Source: Rufibacter sp. DG15C | Lineage (GTDB): Bacteria; Bacteroidota; Bacteroidia; Cytophagales; Hymenobacteraceae | Direction: 5' to 3' | Length of the DNA: 64,000 bases | NCBI RefSeq assembly: GCF_001577755.1 | Contig: NZ_CP010776.1 | Coordinates: 1,550,001-1,614,000 of the forward strand | Shown here: piece after piece, positions 1-8,461 of the stretch | Layout: each line of letters opens with the position of its first letter | Position numbering within the stretch: the stretch's first letter is position 1 | Notes under the pieces: generated by a model | Told to the model about the DNA's origin: nothing | Seen by the model: the letters and a program-made list of their open reading frames with translations, nothing else | Database searches by the model: none | Made by a program: the position numbers and the translations under genes

Positions 1-558
1 AAAGACGCCCATTGCCGGGTGCAGATAGCGGCCAGCGGGCCAGATTCGCCTACGTCCACTATTCTGTTCTCCTTGCTGCAGTCTATCTATCTGGCGCAGG
101 AGGAAGTGTTGATAACTACCCCGTATTTCATTCCCGGTGAGAGCATTTTAAACGCCTTGTGCGTGGCTGCCATGGGTGGCGTGTCTGTCAAATTGCTAGT
201 GCCGGGCATTGCAGATTCTGCCTTGGTGAACGCAGCGGCATGGTCTTACTATGATGATCTGCTCTTGGCAGGTGTGGAAATCTATCTCTACCAGAAAGGG
301 TTCATGCATGCCAAGACCATGGTCATTGACGGCAACATGTCCATGGTGGGCACCGCCAATATGGACAACCGCAGTTTTGAACTCAACTTTGAAGTGAACG
401 CCGTGGTCTATGACAAGGAAATCTCCCAGCAGCTACACAACGCCTTCTACCTAGACCTGAATGACGCCAAGAAGATAGACCCTGAGGAATGGCGCAACCG
501 CTCTAGAGTCAAGCAACTTTTTGAGAAACTGGCCAGGTTGTTATCTCCGCTACTATAA
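1..558 (+). CDS. cls: cardiolipin synthase, C-terminal part (cut by window edge)
   Basis: The open frame runs in from base 1 with no credible start, so the 5' half lies outside the window; the GTG at 19 is internal. The visible 185 residues are the second phospholipase D domain of a cardiolipin synthase, a membrane enzyme that joins phosphatidyl groups to make cardiolipin. The HxKxxxxD catalytic motif is visible as HAKTMVID near residue 103, followed by GTANMDNRSF with the conserved Asn. The motif TTPYFIPGE upstream is also typical of the family. A 37-bp copy of the dispersed palindrome begins 11 bp after the stop. Family assignment is firm; the exact paralogue is not known. Confidence 0.9.
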   Translation, partial: KDAHCRVQIAASGPDSPTSTILFSLLQSIYLAQEEVLITTPYFIPGESILNALCVAAMGGVSVKLLVPGIADSALVNAAAWSYYDDLLLAGVEIYLYQKGFMHAKTMVIDGNMSMVGTANMDNRSFELNFEVNAVVYDKEISQQLHNAFYLDLNDAKKIDPEEWRNRSRVKQLFEKLARLLSPLL

Positions 559-569
559 TTGCTAAACAT

Positions 570-606
570 CGTTTTTGGCGTAATTTCTAAGAAACAGGCC
601 AAAACG
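570..606. repeat. dispersed palindrome copy 1
   Basis: 37 bp, arms CGTTTTTGGC / GGCCAAAACG, core in the reverse orientation. It lies between the convergent cls end and the thioesterase gene end. Confidence 0.8.
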
Positions 607-618
607 GTTGTGGATAAC

Positions 619-1194
619 TTATAGGGTGAATGCCATTTGGCAGCGTTGTCCGTCTAAGGTAGGGAGGTGTTGCTGTAGCTCTAGATGCGTCTTAATCTCT
701 TTGAACTCCTGCTCTGAGCGGGCCTTTATTTCCTTGCGTTGCAAGGCCTCAATGAAACGGCGCGCGTCTTCAGGGGTTTCTAAGGTAAGGCCGGGCACCA
801 GGGCGGGTTTGTCGTCTTCGCCTTTGGCCACCATGGTAAAGTAAGAGGTGTTGGTGTGCTTGACAGAACCGCTCTTCACATTCTCAGCAATTACCTTGAT
901 GCCCACCAGCAAAGAAGTTCTTCCTACATAATTCACTGAGGCCATTAAACTCACTAGTTCACCTACCTCTACAGGCTGCAGAAAATGCACGCCGTCTACC
1001 GTCACCGTCACGCAGTAATTACCCGCGTGCTTGGCCGCGCAGGCATAGGCTACTTTATCCATCAAGGACAGCAGGATGCCGCCGTGAATCTTCCCCCCGA
1101 AGTTGGCATAGCTGGGAATCATCAGCTCGGTGAGCGTGGTGCGCGAGTGGGAGACAGGTTTGAAGAAGTCTTGGTCTGGGCTAGAAGTGGGCAT
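619..1194 (-). CDS. acyl-CoA thioesterase, hotdog fold
   Basis: 191 residues resembling YciA/ACOT-type acyl-CoA thioesterases, which hydrolyse acyl-CoA to free acid and CoA in the cytoplasm. The hotdog signature is visible: LTELMIPSYANFGGKIHGG, then LLSLMDKVAYACAAKHAG, with the conserved Asp in LMDK. A second stretch, VGRTSLLVGIKV, matches the central strand. The C-terminal about 55 residues (after about residue 137) are charged and less typical. The start is directly preceded by a copy of the palindrome, so the upstream untranslated region is that repeat. Substrate cannot be told from sequence. Confidence 0.85.
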   Translation of the reverse strand: MPTSSPDQDFFKPVSHSRTTLTELMIPSYANFGGKIHGGILLSLMDKVAYACAAKHAGNYCVTVTVDGVHFLQPVEVGELVSLMASVNYVGRTSLLVGIKVIAENVKSGSVKHTNTSYFTMVAKGEDDKPALVPGLTLETPEDARRFIEALQRKEIKARSEQEFKEIKTHLELQQHLPTLDGQRCQMAFTL

Positions 1195-1196
1195 TT

Positions 1197-1234
1197 CGGT
1201 TTTGAGCTGTTTTCCTAAAAGTAAGGCAAAAACG
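1197..1234. repeat. dispersed palindrome copy 2
   Basis: 38 bp, CGGTTTTGAGC / GGCAAAAACG. It ends 2 bp from the thioesterase start codon and 10 bp after the stop of the DUF1003 gene, so it fills the gap between the two minus-strand genes. Confidence 0.75.
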
Positions 1235-1244
1235 GGAAATGTCG

Positions 1245-1994
1245 CTAGACGTTATTCCGGAGACGGGCGTTGATTTCATTGAGCAGCTCTACCTGTATCT
1301 GCTGTATCTGGAACATTCTATGGCCTTGCTGCATGAGCAGGTGGTCAATTTTCTCATGAAGTTGGCGTATCTCCAGTTCGGCTTTCAGGTTGATCTGGAA
1401 GTCATGCTCGGCGCGCAGGCGATCCTTCTCCTCCTGGCGGTTCTGGCTCATCATGATGACGGGCGCTTGCAAGGCCGCAATGGAAGAGAGGATGAGGTTG
1501 AGCAAGATGAATGGGAAGGGATCAAACGGCTGGCCTAGAAAATGGACGACGTTAATGACCATCCAAATGATCAGAAAAGCCAGAAAGCTGAGGATAAACC
1601 GCCAGCTGCCCCCAAAATCGGCTATTTTATCTGAGATGCGCTCGCCAAAGGTGAGTTGTTCTGTATATTCTGTCTCTGTGTTTTTGGAGAGGAGCTCATT
1701 CTGCGAGATACTGCTCACCACCTCTTGCTCCAGTTCGGTGAGGTGGCCAAACTCCTCTTGCAGCAAAGATTCTACAAAGGCGGTTCTGTACTTGTTGAGC
1801 TCATCCAGCGAGATGTAGCCAGATTGGTCCCACTGTGGGTGGTCCTTGAGGATGAGTTCTACCAGTGGTTCGCGCACGGTGTTGGCGGGCATCAACTGGC
1901 TTAGCGGCAAGAGCTTGCCTGTGATCTGGCAAGTCTCCACTACCGGAAGGTCTTTCAGCGTAGACATGGGCGTTTGGCTTAAGGTGATGTTCAA
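1245..1994 (-). CDS. DUF1003 domain membrane protein
   Basis: 249 residues. The N-terminal 100 residues are soluble, with a short motif TCQITGKLLPLSQL containing one Cys. Two membrane segments follow at about residues 131-151 and 160-182, joined by the short loop LGQPFDPFP that is typical of DUF1003. The C-terminal 65 residues are Glu/Gln/Arg-rich and look like a coiled coil. No enzymatic motif is visible and the family function is not established. Met10 is an alternative start. The neighbouring thioesterase follows on the same strand but a palindrome copy separates the two. Confidence 0.85.
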   Translation of the reverse strand: MNITLSQTPMSTLKDLPVVETCQITGKLLPLSQLMPANTVREPLVELILKDHPQWDQSGYISLDELNKYRTAFVESLLQEEFGHLTELEQEVVSSISQNELLSKNTETEYTEQLTFGERISDKIADFGGSWRFILSFLAFLIIWMVINVVHFLGQPFDPFPFILLNLILSSIAALQAPVIMMSQNRQEEKDRLRAEHDFQINLKAELEIRQLHEKIDHLLMQQGHRMFQIQQIQVELLNEINARLRNNV

Positions 1995-2048
1995 AGGATC
2001 CTGCCTCTAAACTTCAATTAAGTACGCACTTACGCTGGTGAAAGGTAA

Positions 2049-2375
2049 CTACAAGAACACCACGTCGTCAATCACCGACTCGCCCACTTCGGCGTTGATG
2101 AGGGTGAGGACTTTGGCTTTGGCCATGTTGAGTTCGTGCTTGAGTGGGGCAGAGGTGAGGCGCACAAACAGCTTGCGATTGCGCACAAAGACTTCCTGTG
2201 TCTTCATGGAGATGGCCCTGCCCATGATCTTCTCCCAGGAGGCCACCAACTGCACTTCGCTCAGTTTGCCGTTGAGTTTGTACGCCCGGAGCATGGCCTC
2301 AATGCTGTCTTTCAAAGAGATGGTATCTGCTTTGCGCATGAAAGGGCTTCTGGGGTTCAACGGGCGTAATGACAT
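2049..2375 (-). CDS. DUF721 (DciA-like) protein
   Basis: 108 residues matching the DUF721 family, small basic proteins that include DciA, the loader or partner of replicative helicase in bacteria lacking DnaC. The typical pattern is visible: LKDSIEAMLRAYKLNGKLSEV, then VASWEKIMG, then VRLTSAPLKHELNMAK, ending with a hydrophobic strand. It sits downstream of recF on the same strand, a neighbourhood often seen for this family and in line with a role in DNA replication or repair. Met13 is an alternative start. The DciA role is inferred from family membership only. Confidence 0.85.
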   Translation of the reverse strand: MSLRPLNPRSPFMRKADTISLKDSIEAMLRAYKLNGKLSEVQLVASWEKIMGRAISMKTQEVFVRNRKLFVRLTSAPLKHELNMAKAKVLTLINAEVGESVIDDVVFL

Positions 2376-2504
2376 AGTTTTTGCGGGTAAGGATGCTGGG
2401 TTCTGGACTGCTAAGGTAGCCGTTTAAACCGCCCCTAAATCCTTTTACGGCAGATGAATTTATCCACCCGGTTATCCCCAGAAATACGCTAAGTTCTGCA
2501 CCTT

Positions 2505-2542
2505 CGTTTTTGCCCTGATTCTCAGAAAGTAAGGCAAAAACG
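2505..2542. repeat. dispersed palindrome copy 3
   Basis: 38 bp, CGTTTTTGCCC / GGCAAAAACG with core CTGATT..GTAAGG. It lies 12 bp beyond the stop of the acetyltransferase gene. Confidence 0.8.
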
Positions 2543-2554
2543 ACATTTGGAGTT

Positions 2555-3109
2555 TTACGAATGTTCCTCGGCCACAATCCTCTGGTAGTCACTTCTAGTG
2601 AGTTTCCAGCGGTTGACCTCCTGTTCAAAGTTGAGCGAGCCGGGTATGGTGACATAGCGTTTCTCAAACGTGAAGCCTACTTTCTCTAGCGTCTTGTTGG
2701 GAGCCACGTTGAGCGCATAGGGCTCGCAGTAAATCTCTTGCAGTTGCAGGTTCTCAAAAAAGAAAGGCAGCGATTTCTTAACCAGCTCCGTGCCCATGCC
2801 TTGTTGCCGGGTCTCAGACTGCCACAGGTGCAAATGCATGTACGCACTCTGCCCGAACTGAATGTTGTTCACATTGCAGTGGCCCACGGGTTTGCCGTCT
2901 ACCAGCCAGATCAACGCGTACGCCATCTTCTCTGTGAGTGGCAATTTTAGTTGGTGGGTAAGCATCTGGGTAAGCCCTTCGCGAGAGGGGAGTTTTTGCA
3001 AATCCACGCCCATGCTCACCAGAAAGTCTGGGTCAGACTTCAGCCAATAGTCCGCGATGAGGGGAATGTCATCTGCCTGCAGTTCTCTTACTTCTAAAGA
3101 TGCATCCAT
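2555..3109 (-). CDS. GNAT family N-acetyltransferase
   Basis: 184 residues from the start chosen here (MDASLEVREL). A longer frame to 3211 exists, but its extra 34 residues translate the palindrome copy at 3140-3177 and should not be taken as protein. The product looks like a RimJ/RimL-type GNAT: LEVRELQADDIPLIADYW at the N-terminus, QGMGTELVKKSLPFFFE with the acetyl-CoA binding Q/RxxGxG/A motif, and APNKTLEKVGFTFEKRY near the end. It would acetylate an amine using acetyl-CoA. The substrate is unknown. Confidence 0.85.
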   Translation of the reverse strand: MDASLEVRELQADDIPLIADYWLKSDPDFLVSMGVDLQKLPSREGLTQMLTHQLKLPLTEKMAYALIWLVDGKPVGHCNVNNIQFGQSAYMHLHLWQSETRQQGMGTELVKKSLPFFFENLQLQEIYCEPYALNVAPNKTLEKVGFTFEKRYVTIPGSLNFEQEVNRWKLTRSDYQRIVAEEHS

Positions 3110-3139
3110 GGGAGTGGGGATTTTAGAATTCAAGGTAAC

Positions 3140-3177
3140 CGTTTTTAGCCTGTTTTCCAGAAAGTAAGCCAAAAACG
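3140..3177. repeat. dispersed palindrome copy 4
   Basis: 38 bp, CGTTTTTAGCC / AGCCAAAAACG, forward core. It lies between the gene at 3187 and the acetyltransferase, and creates a false N-terminal extension of the latter. Confidence 0.85.
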
Positions 3178-3186
3178 ATAAAATGG

Positions 3187-3663
3187 TTATGTTAGGTATT
3201 CCCCATCCCATGGTTCTTGAAAAGAGATAGTAGAGCTGGGTTGTAAATCAATGGAGCCAGTTTCTGAATCAGGGATCAGCCCAAAAATCACACCATCAAT
3301 CTTCACACTGAAAGGTTTCACTTCAATATCTGTGTATTCTACCTGACCAAGCTCTCGCACCATTTCTTCTAGTACGGTATAAGTATCTACCTCCTGCAAA
3401 TCAGCGGTTATTCCCGTAAACTTTGACTTGGTTTCTACATGGTTGCCCGCTTTATCAAACAGATGAAGAATAGCATACTCTCTCCGGTATTTTGCCCAAT
3501 CCTCATTTTTAAAACTGCCAAAAGGTTGCGAGAAATAGAAGGTCTCATACGCCCAGAATAGTTTTCCATGGCTGGTTTTGCCCAAGAAGTGCGTATGGTA
3601 ATCCTCCATTCTATTGATTGGAAGCTTCTTCGGGAATTTAGATTTTCTAAACCAGGAGAACAT
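3187..3663 (-). CDS. unrecognised small protein
   Basis: 158 residues, predicted cytoplasmic: no signal peptide or membrane segment. The N-terminus is basic (MFSWFRKSKFPKKLP) and the rest is mixed charged with aromatic clusters (FWAYETFYFSQPFGSF). It begins 16 bp after the recF stop on the same strand and so is probably cotranscribed with recF. I see no known catalytic motif. The overall look, a compact acidic protein ending in PWDGEYLT, would suit an immunity-like or small adaptor protein, but that is a guess and no function is claimed. Confidence 0.7.
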   Translation of the reverse strand: MFSWFRKSKFPKKLPINRMEDYHTHFLGKTSHGKLFWAYETFYFSQPFGSFKNEDWAKYRREYAILHLFDKAGNHVETKSKFTGITADLQEVDTYTVLEEMVRELGQVEYTDIEVKPFSVKIDGVIFGLIPDSETGSIDLQPSSTISFQEPWDGEYLT

Positions 3664-3679
3664 AAGCGTTTGTTTTCAG

Positions 3680-4798
3680 TTAGATATCCTCATCCTCAAT
3701 GGTCTCTGCTTTTCCCTCAGAGATTCTGAACCGTCTAATGTTGTTGGAAAGCGGTTGCAGAATCTTGTCTGTTCTATCCAAGTGCGTGTCTGTCAGGAAA
3801 ATCTGCCCGAAGGTATTGTTGGCAACCAGTTGCATGAGGTGCGTGATACGCTTTTCGTCTAGGCGGTCAAAGATGTCATCTAATAACAGCAAGGGTTTGT
3901 TGTCATTTTTCTGGGCTAGGACCTCAAACTGGGCCAGCTTAAGGGCAATGACGTAGCTTTTCTGCTGGCCTTGGGAGCCGTAGTTCTTCACGCTCTTATC
4001 CGCCATCAAGAATACAAAATCGTCTTTGTGCGGGCCCACGGTGGTACGTTGCAAAAGCAAATCCTTTCGCTGGCTTTGGTCCAAAAGGTAGGCGTAGTTC
4101 TGCCGAATGAGTTGGCTCTGGTAGCCCAGCGTGACCAGCTCAGAGGAGCCGGACAAGTGCTGGTAATGCCGCTGGAACACCGGTTCAAAGGTCTCTAGGA
4201 AGGCGGCGCGGCGTATGCTTAACTCGGTGCCTAGCGGCATCAACTGCTCATCCAGAATCTGCAGGTACTCCCGGTCTATGTAATTCTTCTCCGCGAACTG
4301 CTTTAACAAAGAGTTGCGCTGCTTGAGGACGTAGTTGTATTGAATGAGCAGGTCTAGGTAGGAATGGTCCAGCTGCGCCATGAGGGAATCAAAGAATTTG
4401 CGCCGGTCTTCGCTTCCTTCCCTAATCAAATCTGTATCATACGGCGAAATCAAGACCACCGGAAACTGGCCCACGTGCTCACTCACGCGCTCATAGGGCG
4501 TTTTGTTGAGCGTGATGATTTTCTTCTGACCGGCTTTCAAATAGCACTGTACGGCGCTCACTTTGTCATTGCTCACAAAACGGCCGCGCACTATAAAGTA
4601 GTCTTCTCCGTCCTTGATGTTCTGCAGGTCGGTGCCCGTAAAGGCGCTTTTGGTGAGGGACAGGTAATGGATGGCATCCAGCAGGTTGGTCTTGCCGCTG
4701 CCGTTGTCACCTATAAAGCAGTTGATGTGCGTGGAAAAGGGTAGCGTGGCTTCCTCGTAGTTCTTAAAGTGGAGCAGGTGTAGATTTTCGAGGACCAT
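3680..4798 (-). CDS. recF: DNA replication and repair protein RecF
   Basis: 372 residues, the usual length for RecF, an SMC-like ATPase that helps load RecA at single-strand gaps. The Walker A motif GDNGSGKT is at residues 30-37, the ABC-type signature GSQGQQKS is around residue 275, and the Walker B motif LLLLDDIFDRLD is around 303-315, followed by the D-loop. The N-terminus LHLLHFKNYEEATLPF is typical. It is followed on the same strand by the unknown gene at 3187, the acetyltransferase and DUF721. Confidence 0.97.
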   Translation of the reverse strand: MVLENLHLLHFKNYEEATLPFSTHINCFIGDNGSGKTNLLDAIHYLSLTKSAFTGTDLQNIKDGEDYFIVRGRFVSNDKVSAVQCYLKAGQKKIITLNKTPYERVSEHVGQFPVVLISPYDTDLIREGSEDRRKFFDSLMAQLDHSYLDLLIQYNYVLKQRNSLLKQFAEKNYIDREYLQILDEQLMPLGTELSIRRAAFLETFEPVFQRHYQHLSGSSELVTLGYQSQLIRQNYAYLLDQSQRKDLLLQRTTVGPHKDDFVFLMADKSVKNYGSQGQQKSYVIALKLAQFEVLAQKNDNKPLLLLDDIFDRLDEKRITHLMQLVANNTFGQIFLTDTHLDRTDKILQPLSNNIRRFRISEGKAETIEDEDI

Positions 4799-4934
4799 TA
4801 ATTTGTTTCCGGTATTTTTCTTAATTTCGCATGTTTAACACCTGTCGGAACATAGCCTGTAGCAGATCTTTAGAGAAAAACTACTAATACGTTCTGGCCC
4901 CTGACTTAACTAGTACGCACAACAGACATAAAGT

Positions 4935-5972
4935 ATGGCGGAGACGAAAGACGCGAAAGCGAAGAAAGCAAAGGTAAACGCTGCCCCTGCATTTTCAAAA
5001 GAGACCTACATGCGCTGGTATGAGATGATGCAACTCATGCGCAAATTTGAGGAAAAAGCCGGCCAATTGTATGGTCAGCAGAAAATCAAAGGTTTCTGTC
5101 ACTTATACATCGGTCAGGAGGCTTGCGCTGCCGGTGCCATCACCGCGCTTACCAAAGATGACAAATGGATCACCGCCTACCGTGACCACGCGCATCCGCT
5201 GGGGTTGGGAACGTCGCCAAACGCTGTTATGGCTGAGTTGTACGCCAAGGCCACGGGTTGCTCTAAGGGGAAAGGTGGATCTATGCACATCTTTGACAAA
5301 GAGGTAAACTTTGTAGGCGGTCACGGGATTGTAGGTGCGCAAGTGCCTATGGGGGCTGGTCTGGCCTTCGCAGAGAAATACAACAAGACGGGCAATCTGT
5401 GCATCACCTATATGGGGGATGGTGCCGTGCGCCAAGGTGCGTTGCACGAGGCCTTTAACATGGCCATGCTGTGGAAACTGCCGGTTATCTTTGTGGTAGA
5501 AAACAACGGCTACGCCATGGGTACTTCTGTGGAGCGCACGTCTAACGTAACTGATCTTTATAAACTAGGTCTGGCCTATGACATGCCCTCAGAGCCGGTA
5601 AACGCCATGCGCTGCGAAGACGTGCATGAGGCCGTAGCCCGTGCCGCTGAGCGTGCCCGTGCTGGTGAGGGTCCAACCTTCCTGGAGTTTAGAACCTACC
5701 GTTACAAAGGTCACTCCATGTCTGACCCGGCTAAGTACCGCACCAAAGAAGAATTGGAGAGCTATCGTAATCAAGATCCAATTGAGAGCGTTCGTTTTAC
5801 TATCTTGGAGAACAAATTTGCCACAGAGCAGGAGTTGGAAGAGATAGACAACAAGATCAAAGGGCAGGTGCAGGAGTCAGTGGAGTTTGCTGAGAACTCG
5901 CCGTATCCAGATCCAAAAGAGTTGTACACAGACATTTACGTAGAGGCTGACTATCCTTACCTAATGGACTAA
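4935..5972 (+). CDS. pdhA: pyruvate dehydrogenase E1 component, alpha subunit
   Basis: 345 residues, a thiamine-diphosphate-dependent E1 alpha subunit that decarboxylates pyruvate for the pyruvate dehydrogenase complex. The ThDP motif runs from GDG at residues 161-163 to ENN at 189-191. The phosphorylation-loop-type sequence YRYKGHSMSDPAKYR follows near residue 257. The N-terminal 15 residues are Lys/Ala-rich. No beta subunit is adjacent, so the complex is encoded elsewhere or in split loci. A branched-chain E1 alpha is less likely given the GHSMSDPAKYR match. Confidence 0.93.
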   Translation: MAETKDAKAKKAKVNAAPAFSKETYMRWYEMMQLMRKFEEKAGQLYGQQKIKGFCHLYIGQEACAAGAITALTKDDKWITAYRDHAHPLGLGTSPNAVMAELYAKATGCSKGKGGSMHIFDKEVNFVGGHGIVGAQVPMGAGLAFAEKYNKTGNLCITYMGDGAVRQGALHEAFNMAMLWKLPVIFVVENNGYAMGTSVERTSNVTDLYKLGLAYDMPSEPVNAMRCEDVHEAVARAAERARAGEGPTFLEFRTYRYKGHSMSDPAKYRTKEELESYRNQDPIESVRFTILENKFATEQELEEIDNKIKGQVQESVEFAENSPYPDPKELYTDIYVEADYPYLMD

Positions 5973-6068
5973 AACCTTGGCGCTGCGGGAACGGTCTGTG
6001 AAAACGGGTGGTTCTTGGGGCTAGCAAGGCGAACACAAAGCAAAAAAACTTATTATCTTATATTACTG

Positions 6069-6779
6069 ATGTCAAATAACACAATGAAGCAAGAAAGCGA
6101 ATTCGAGCTAGTGGAAAACCCAGATGCCCTGGCGAATCGCCTTGTAGGCGGGTCCGAAGATTTTGTGAACCGTCACAAGAACTTGCTGATTGGAATTTTT
6201 GTGGCTATTGCCGCCGCCGTGGTAGGTGGGTTCCTGTACTACCAGAACCAGCAAACCAAAAACCAAGAGGCGCTGGCTGCCATGTTCCAGGCAGAGTATT
6301 ACCTAGAGTCTGACTCTCTGGCCAAAGCCATCAACGGTGACGGTCAGTATGACGGTTTCAAGAAAGTGGCAGATGAGTACGGAAGCACCAAAGCCGGTAA
6401 CCTGGCCAACTTCTACGCGGGTGTAGCCCTCTTGAAGGACGGTAAGTTTCAAGACGCCCTGAACTACCTAGAGAACTTCAAGTCTGATGATTTGTTGCTA
6501 CAGGCCCGCGCCTACAGCCTGCAAGGTGACGCCAACCTGGAACTTGGTAAGAAGGAAGAAGCTGCTGAACTGTACAAGAAAGCCGCCGATCACAAAGCCA
6601 ATGAGTTCTTCACGCCGCAGTATTTGATGAAAGCTGGTGTGGCGCTTGAGTCTGCCAACAAATACTCAGAGGCCGCTGAGGTGTACAACCGCATCATCAC
6701 AGACTACCCTAGTGCCCCAGAAGTAAACGATGCCAAGAAATACAAAGCCCGCAACGAGGCTTTGGCTACTAGCAAATAA
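6069..6779 (+). CDS. membrane-anchored tetratricopeptide repeat protein (YfgM-like)
   Basis: 236 residues from MSNNTMKQES; an upstream start at 6015 is open but lies in what looks like the leader. A single membrane segment at about residues 38-58 follows a short acidic N-terminus, giving a type II topology with the C-terminal TPR domain in the periplasm. Repeats such as NLANFYAGVALLKDGKFQDA and LKAGVALESANKYSEAAEVY are clear. The architecture resembles YfgM/DUF2133, an ancillary SecYEG factor. It precedes ribH, a pairing common in Bacteroidota. A strong terminator follows the stop. Confidence 0.85.
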   Translation: MSNNTMKQESEFELVENPDALANRLVGGSEDFVNRHKNLLIGIFVAIAAAVVGGFLYYQNQQTKNQEALAAMFQAEYYLESDSLAKAINGDGQYDGFKKVADEYGSTKAGNLANFYAGVALLKDGKFQDALNYLENFKSDDLLLQARAYSLQGDANLELGKKEEAAELYKKAADHKANEFFTPQYLMKAGVALESANKYSEAAEVYNRIITDYPSAPEVNDAKKYKARNEALATSK

Positions 6780-6801
6780 GTTTCTTTCATAAGAAACCCA
6801 A

Positions 6802-6846
6802 AACGGTTCGGTGGGGAGATTTTCTCTCTAGCGAACCGTTTTTTTA
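6802..6846 (+). terminator. intrinsic terminator after the TPR gene
   Basis: 9-bp stem AACGGTTCG / CGAACCGTT with a 21-nt loop, followed by a run of seven or more T. It ends the pdhA-TPR region before ribH. Confidence 0.85.
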
Positions 6847-6864
6847 TGCATTTTTGCGTAGAAC

Positions 6865-6902
6865 CGTTTTTGGCCTTATTTCCAGAAAACAAGCCGAAAA
6901 CG
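6865..6902. repeat. dispersed palindrome copy 5
   Basis: 38 bp, CGTTTTTGGCC / AGCCGAAAACG, reverse core. It lies 18 bp after the terminator and 46 bp before ribH. Confidence 0.85.
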
Positions 6903-6948
6903 GCCTTTCGCCCAGAAACCTATCGTCCCCTTAAAACTAGAAGAACGC

Positions 6949-7431
6949 ATGGCCACCAGCCTAAAAAACTTAAGCGACTACAACTCAGATAAGCTGCCAG
7001 ACATCTCTGGAAAACGGTTTGGAATAGTGGTTGCCGAGTGGAACAAAGAAATCACCGACGCCCTTTGCAAAGGCGCTTATGAAACCCTGTTAAAGCACGG
7101 CGCCCGGCCAGAGAACATTCACCGCAACACCGTACCCGGCAGCTTTGAGTTGACTTTGGGCTCGCAATACTTGGCCATGAGCAATGAGATTGATGCGGTC
7201 ATTGCGCTGGGTGTGGTGATTAAAGGCGATACCAAGCATGATGATTACATCTGCCATGCCGTTGCCAAAGGTCTTACAGACGTAGCCTTGAAATTCAACA
7301 AGCCCGTCATCTTTGGCTTAGTGACTACCAATGATGAGCAGCAGGCCAAAGACCGCGCCGGCGGAAAGCACGGCAACAAAGGCGTAGAAGCCGCTATCAC
7401 CGCCATCCAGATGTTAGCCTTGCATAACTAA
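6949..7431 (+). CDS. ribH: 6,7-dimethyl-8-ribityllumazine synthase
   Basis: 160 residues, full length for lumazine synthase, which condenses the ribityl-aminopyrimidine with dihydroxybutanone phosphate in riboflavin synthesis. Visible motifs: FGIVVAEWNKEITDALCKGA at the N-terminus, NTVPGSFELTLGSQYLA, ALGVVIKGDTKHDDYIC with the conserved His after GDT, and PVIFGLVTTNDEQQAKDRAG near the end. It forms capsid-like or pentameric assemblies in the cytoplasm. It stands between a terminator upstream and one downstream, so it may be transcribed alone. Confidence 0.97.
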   Translation: MATSLKNLSDYNSDKLPDISGKRFGIVVAEWNKEITDALCKGAYETLLKHGARPENIHRNTVPGSFELTLGSQYLAMSNEIDAVIALGVVIKGDTKHDDYICHAVAKGLTDVALKFNKPVIFGLVTTNDEQQAKDRAGGKHGNKGVEAAITAIQMLALHN

Positions 7432-7448
7432 GGTTATTCACGGCTTTT

Positions 7449-7491
7449 AAACAGAAAGACCCTCAGATATCTCTGAGGGTCTTTCTGTTTT
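7449..7491 (+). terminator. intrinsic terminator after ribH
   Basis: A 19-bp perfect stem, AAACAGAAAGACCCTCAGA with its complement, a 4-nt loop and a T-rich tail. It is symmetric enough to work in both directions between the convergent ribH and outer-membrane protein genes. Confidence 0.88.
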
Positions 7492-7508
7492 CATGGTTTA
7501 CAGAGGTT

Positions 7509-7545
7509 CGTTTTAGCCTATTTTCCAAGAATCAGGTTAAAAACG
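7509..7545. repeat. dispersed palindrome copy 6
   Basis: 37 bp, CGTTTTAGCC / GGTTAAAAACG, reverse core; the right arm carries G-to-T style decay. It sits between the two convergent gene ends, beside the terminator. Confidence 0.75.
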
Positions 7546-7568
7546 ATTATTGCTTTATAAGGAATTCT

Positions 7569-8099
7569 TTAAAATCTAAGACCTAGGGCAATGCCGGCTC
7601 TTGGTATCCAGCCGTTGTAGGCCGCGTCTTCTATTTGTTCTTCGTCTCCGTATTCTGCTTTCACACTACCGGCTGTGTACTCTGGGCCAATAAAGATGTC
7701 AAAAGATACTTTCTCTTTAAAAATCCATTGACGTCCGGCTATAAGTCCTCCTCCAAAGTTAGTGGCGTTTCCTTTGTAGTCATCAAAATCTCCGCCTTCT
7801 ACTTTAAAGTTCATAAAACTCACAAACGGAGCCACATAAAAGCCGTCTGGGGCGGGAGTATCTGACAGGTATACCCGGTATTCTGGGGTAATGCCGTAGC
7901 CAGACAAATCCCCGATCTTGGTGAAGAAAACTCCCAACTGTAGACTTTTATCTTCCTTGATCACATGCTCAAAGTAAAAAGACCCTGTCTGTATAAAAGG
8001 GGTAAGGAGATTGGTTTTGATAAGGTTGTTCTGCGCCTGCACAGGTTTAGCCGTTACGGCCAATGCGCACACTAGCGCCAGTAAGAATAGCTTTTTCAT
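7569..8099 (-). CDS. small outer-membrane beta-barrel protein (DUF3575-like)
   Basis: 176 residues. A signal peptide ends at about residue 22 (PVQAQ/NN). The mature part alternates aromatic and polar residues in strands, with LKxNLLTPF-like start NLIKTNLLTPFIQTGSFYFEHV, as in DUF3575-type Bacteroidota barrels, and ends in a C-terminal aromatic strand, GIALGLRF, as expected for an outer-membrane protein. Function is unknown. A TACCTTTG promoter element is present upstream at 8260-8267. Confidence 0.78.
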   Translation of the reverse strand: MKKLFLLALVCALAVTAKPVQAQNNLIKTNLLTPFIQTGSFYFEHVIKEDKSLQLGVFFTKIGDLSGYGITPEYRVYLSDTPAPDGFYVAPFVSFMNFKVEGGDFDDYKGNATNFGGGLIAGRQWIFKEKVSFDIFIGPEYTAGSVKAEYGDEEQIEDAAYNGWIPRAGIALGLRF

Positions 8100-8461
8100 G
8101 AGTAAAAGGGTTTAGGTAGTAGGTTTTATAGAGATAGGACAGAGAAGCTGGTCAAGAGCCCTATATCCTATGGTAAGATAGGTCTTTTGGCTGATAAACT
8201 GCCATTGCCTACATGTATAATGATTAGGATAATACTAGGAGATCAAATCTGACTTACTACAAAGGTATTACCATAATGCTCGCTATAAATAGTCATATAC
8301 ATTTCTTAAATTTTTTATAGATTCATTCTATAAGTAGGGGTATTCATATAATACTTTTAAATTTTCTAATCCTTTTTTATGATATGGTAGTAAATACTTG
8401 AAGCACAGGCTTTTCTTAGCCCTTCCCCCTTGCTATTTCACCCTTAACTTGTTGGTATGAG
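8100..8461. other. AT-rich intergenic region between divergent genes
   Basis: 362 bp, markedly more AT-rich than its surroundings, between the outer-membrane protein gene (minus) and the adhesin gene (plus). It must hold both promoters. Apart from the minus-strand TACCTTTG element I see no repeat, small gene or RNA in it. Confidence 0.6.
8260..8267 (-). promoter_or_regulatory. putative Bacteroidota -7 element, TACCTTTG
   Basis: Matches TAnnTTTG on the minus strand, about 160 nt upstream of the outer-membrane protein start. No clear -33 TTTG is present at the usual distance. Confidence 0.4.
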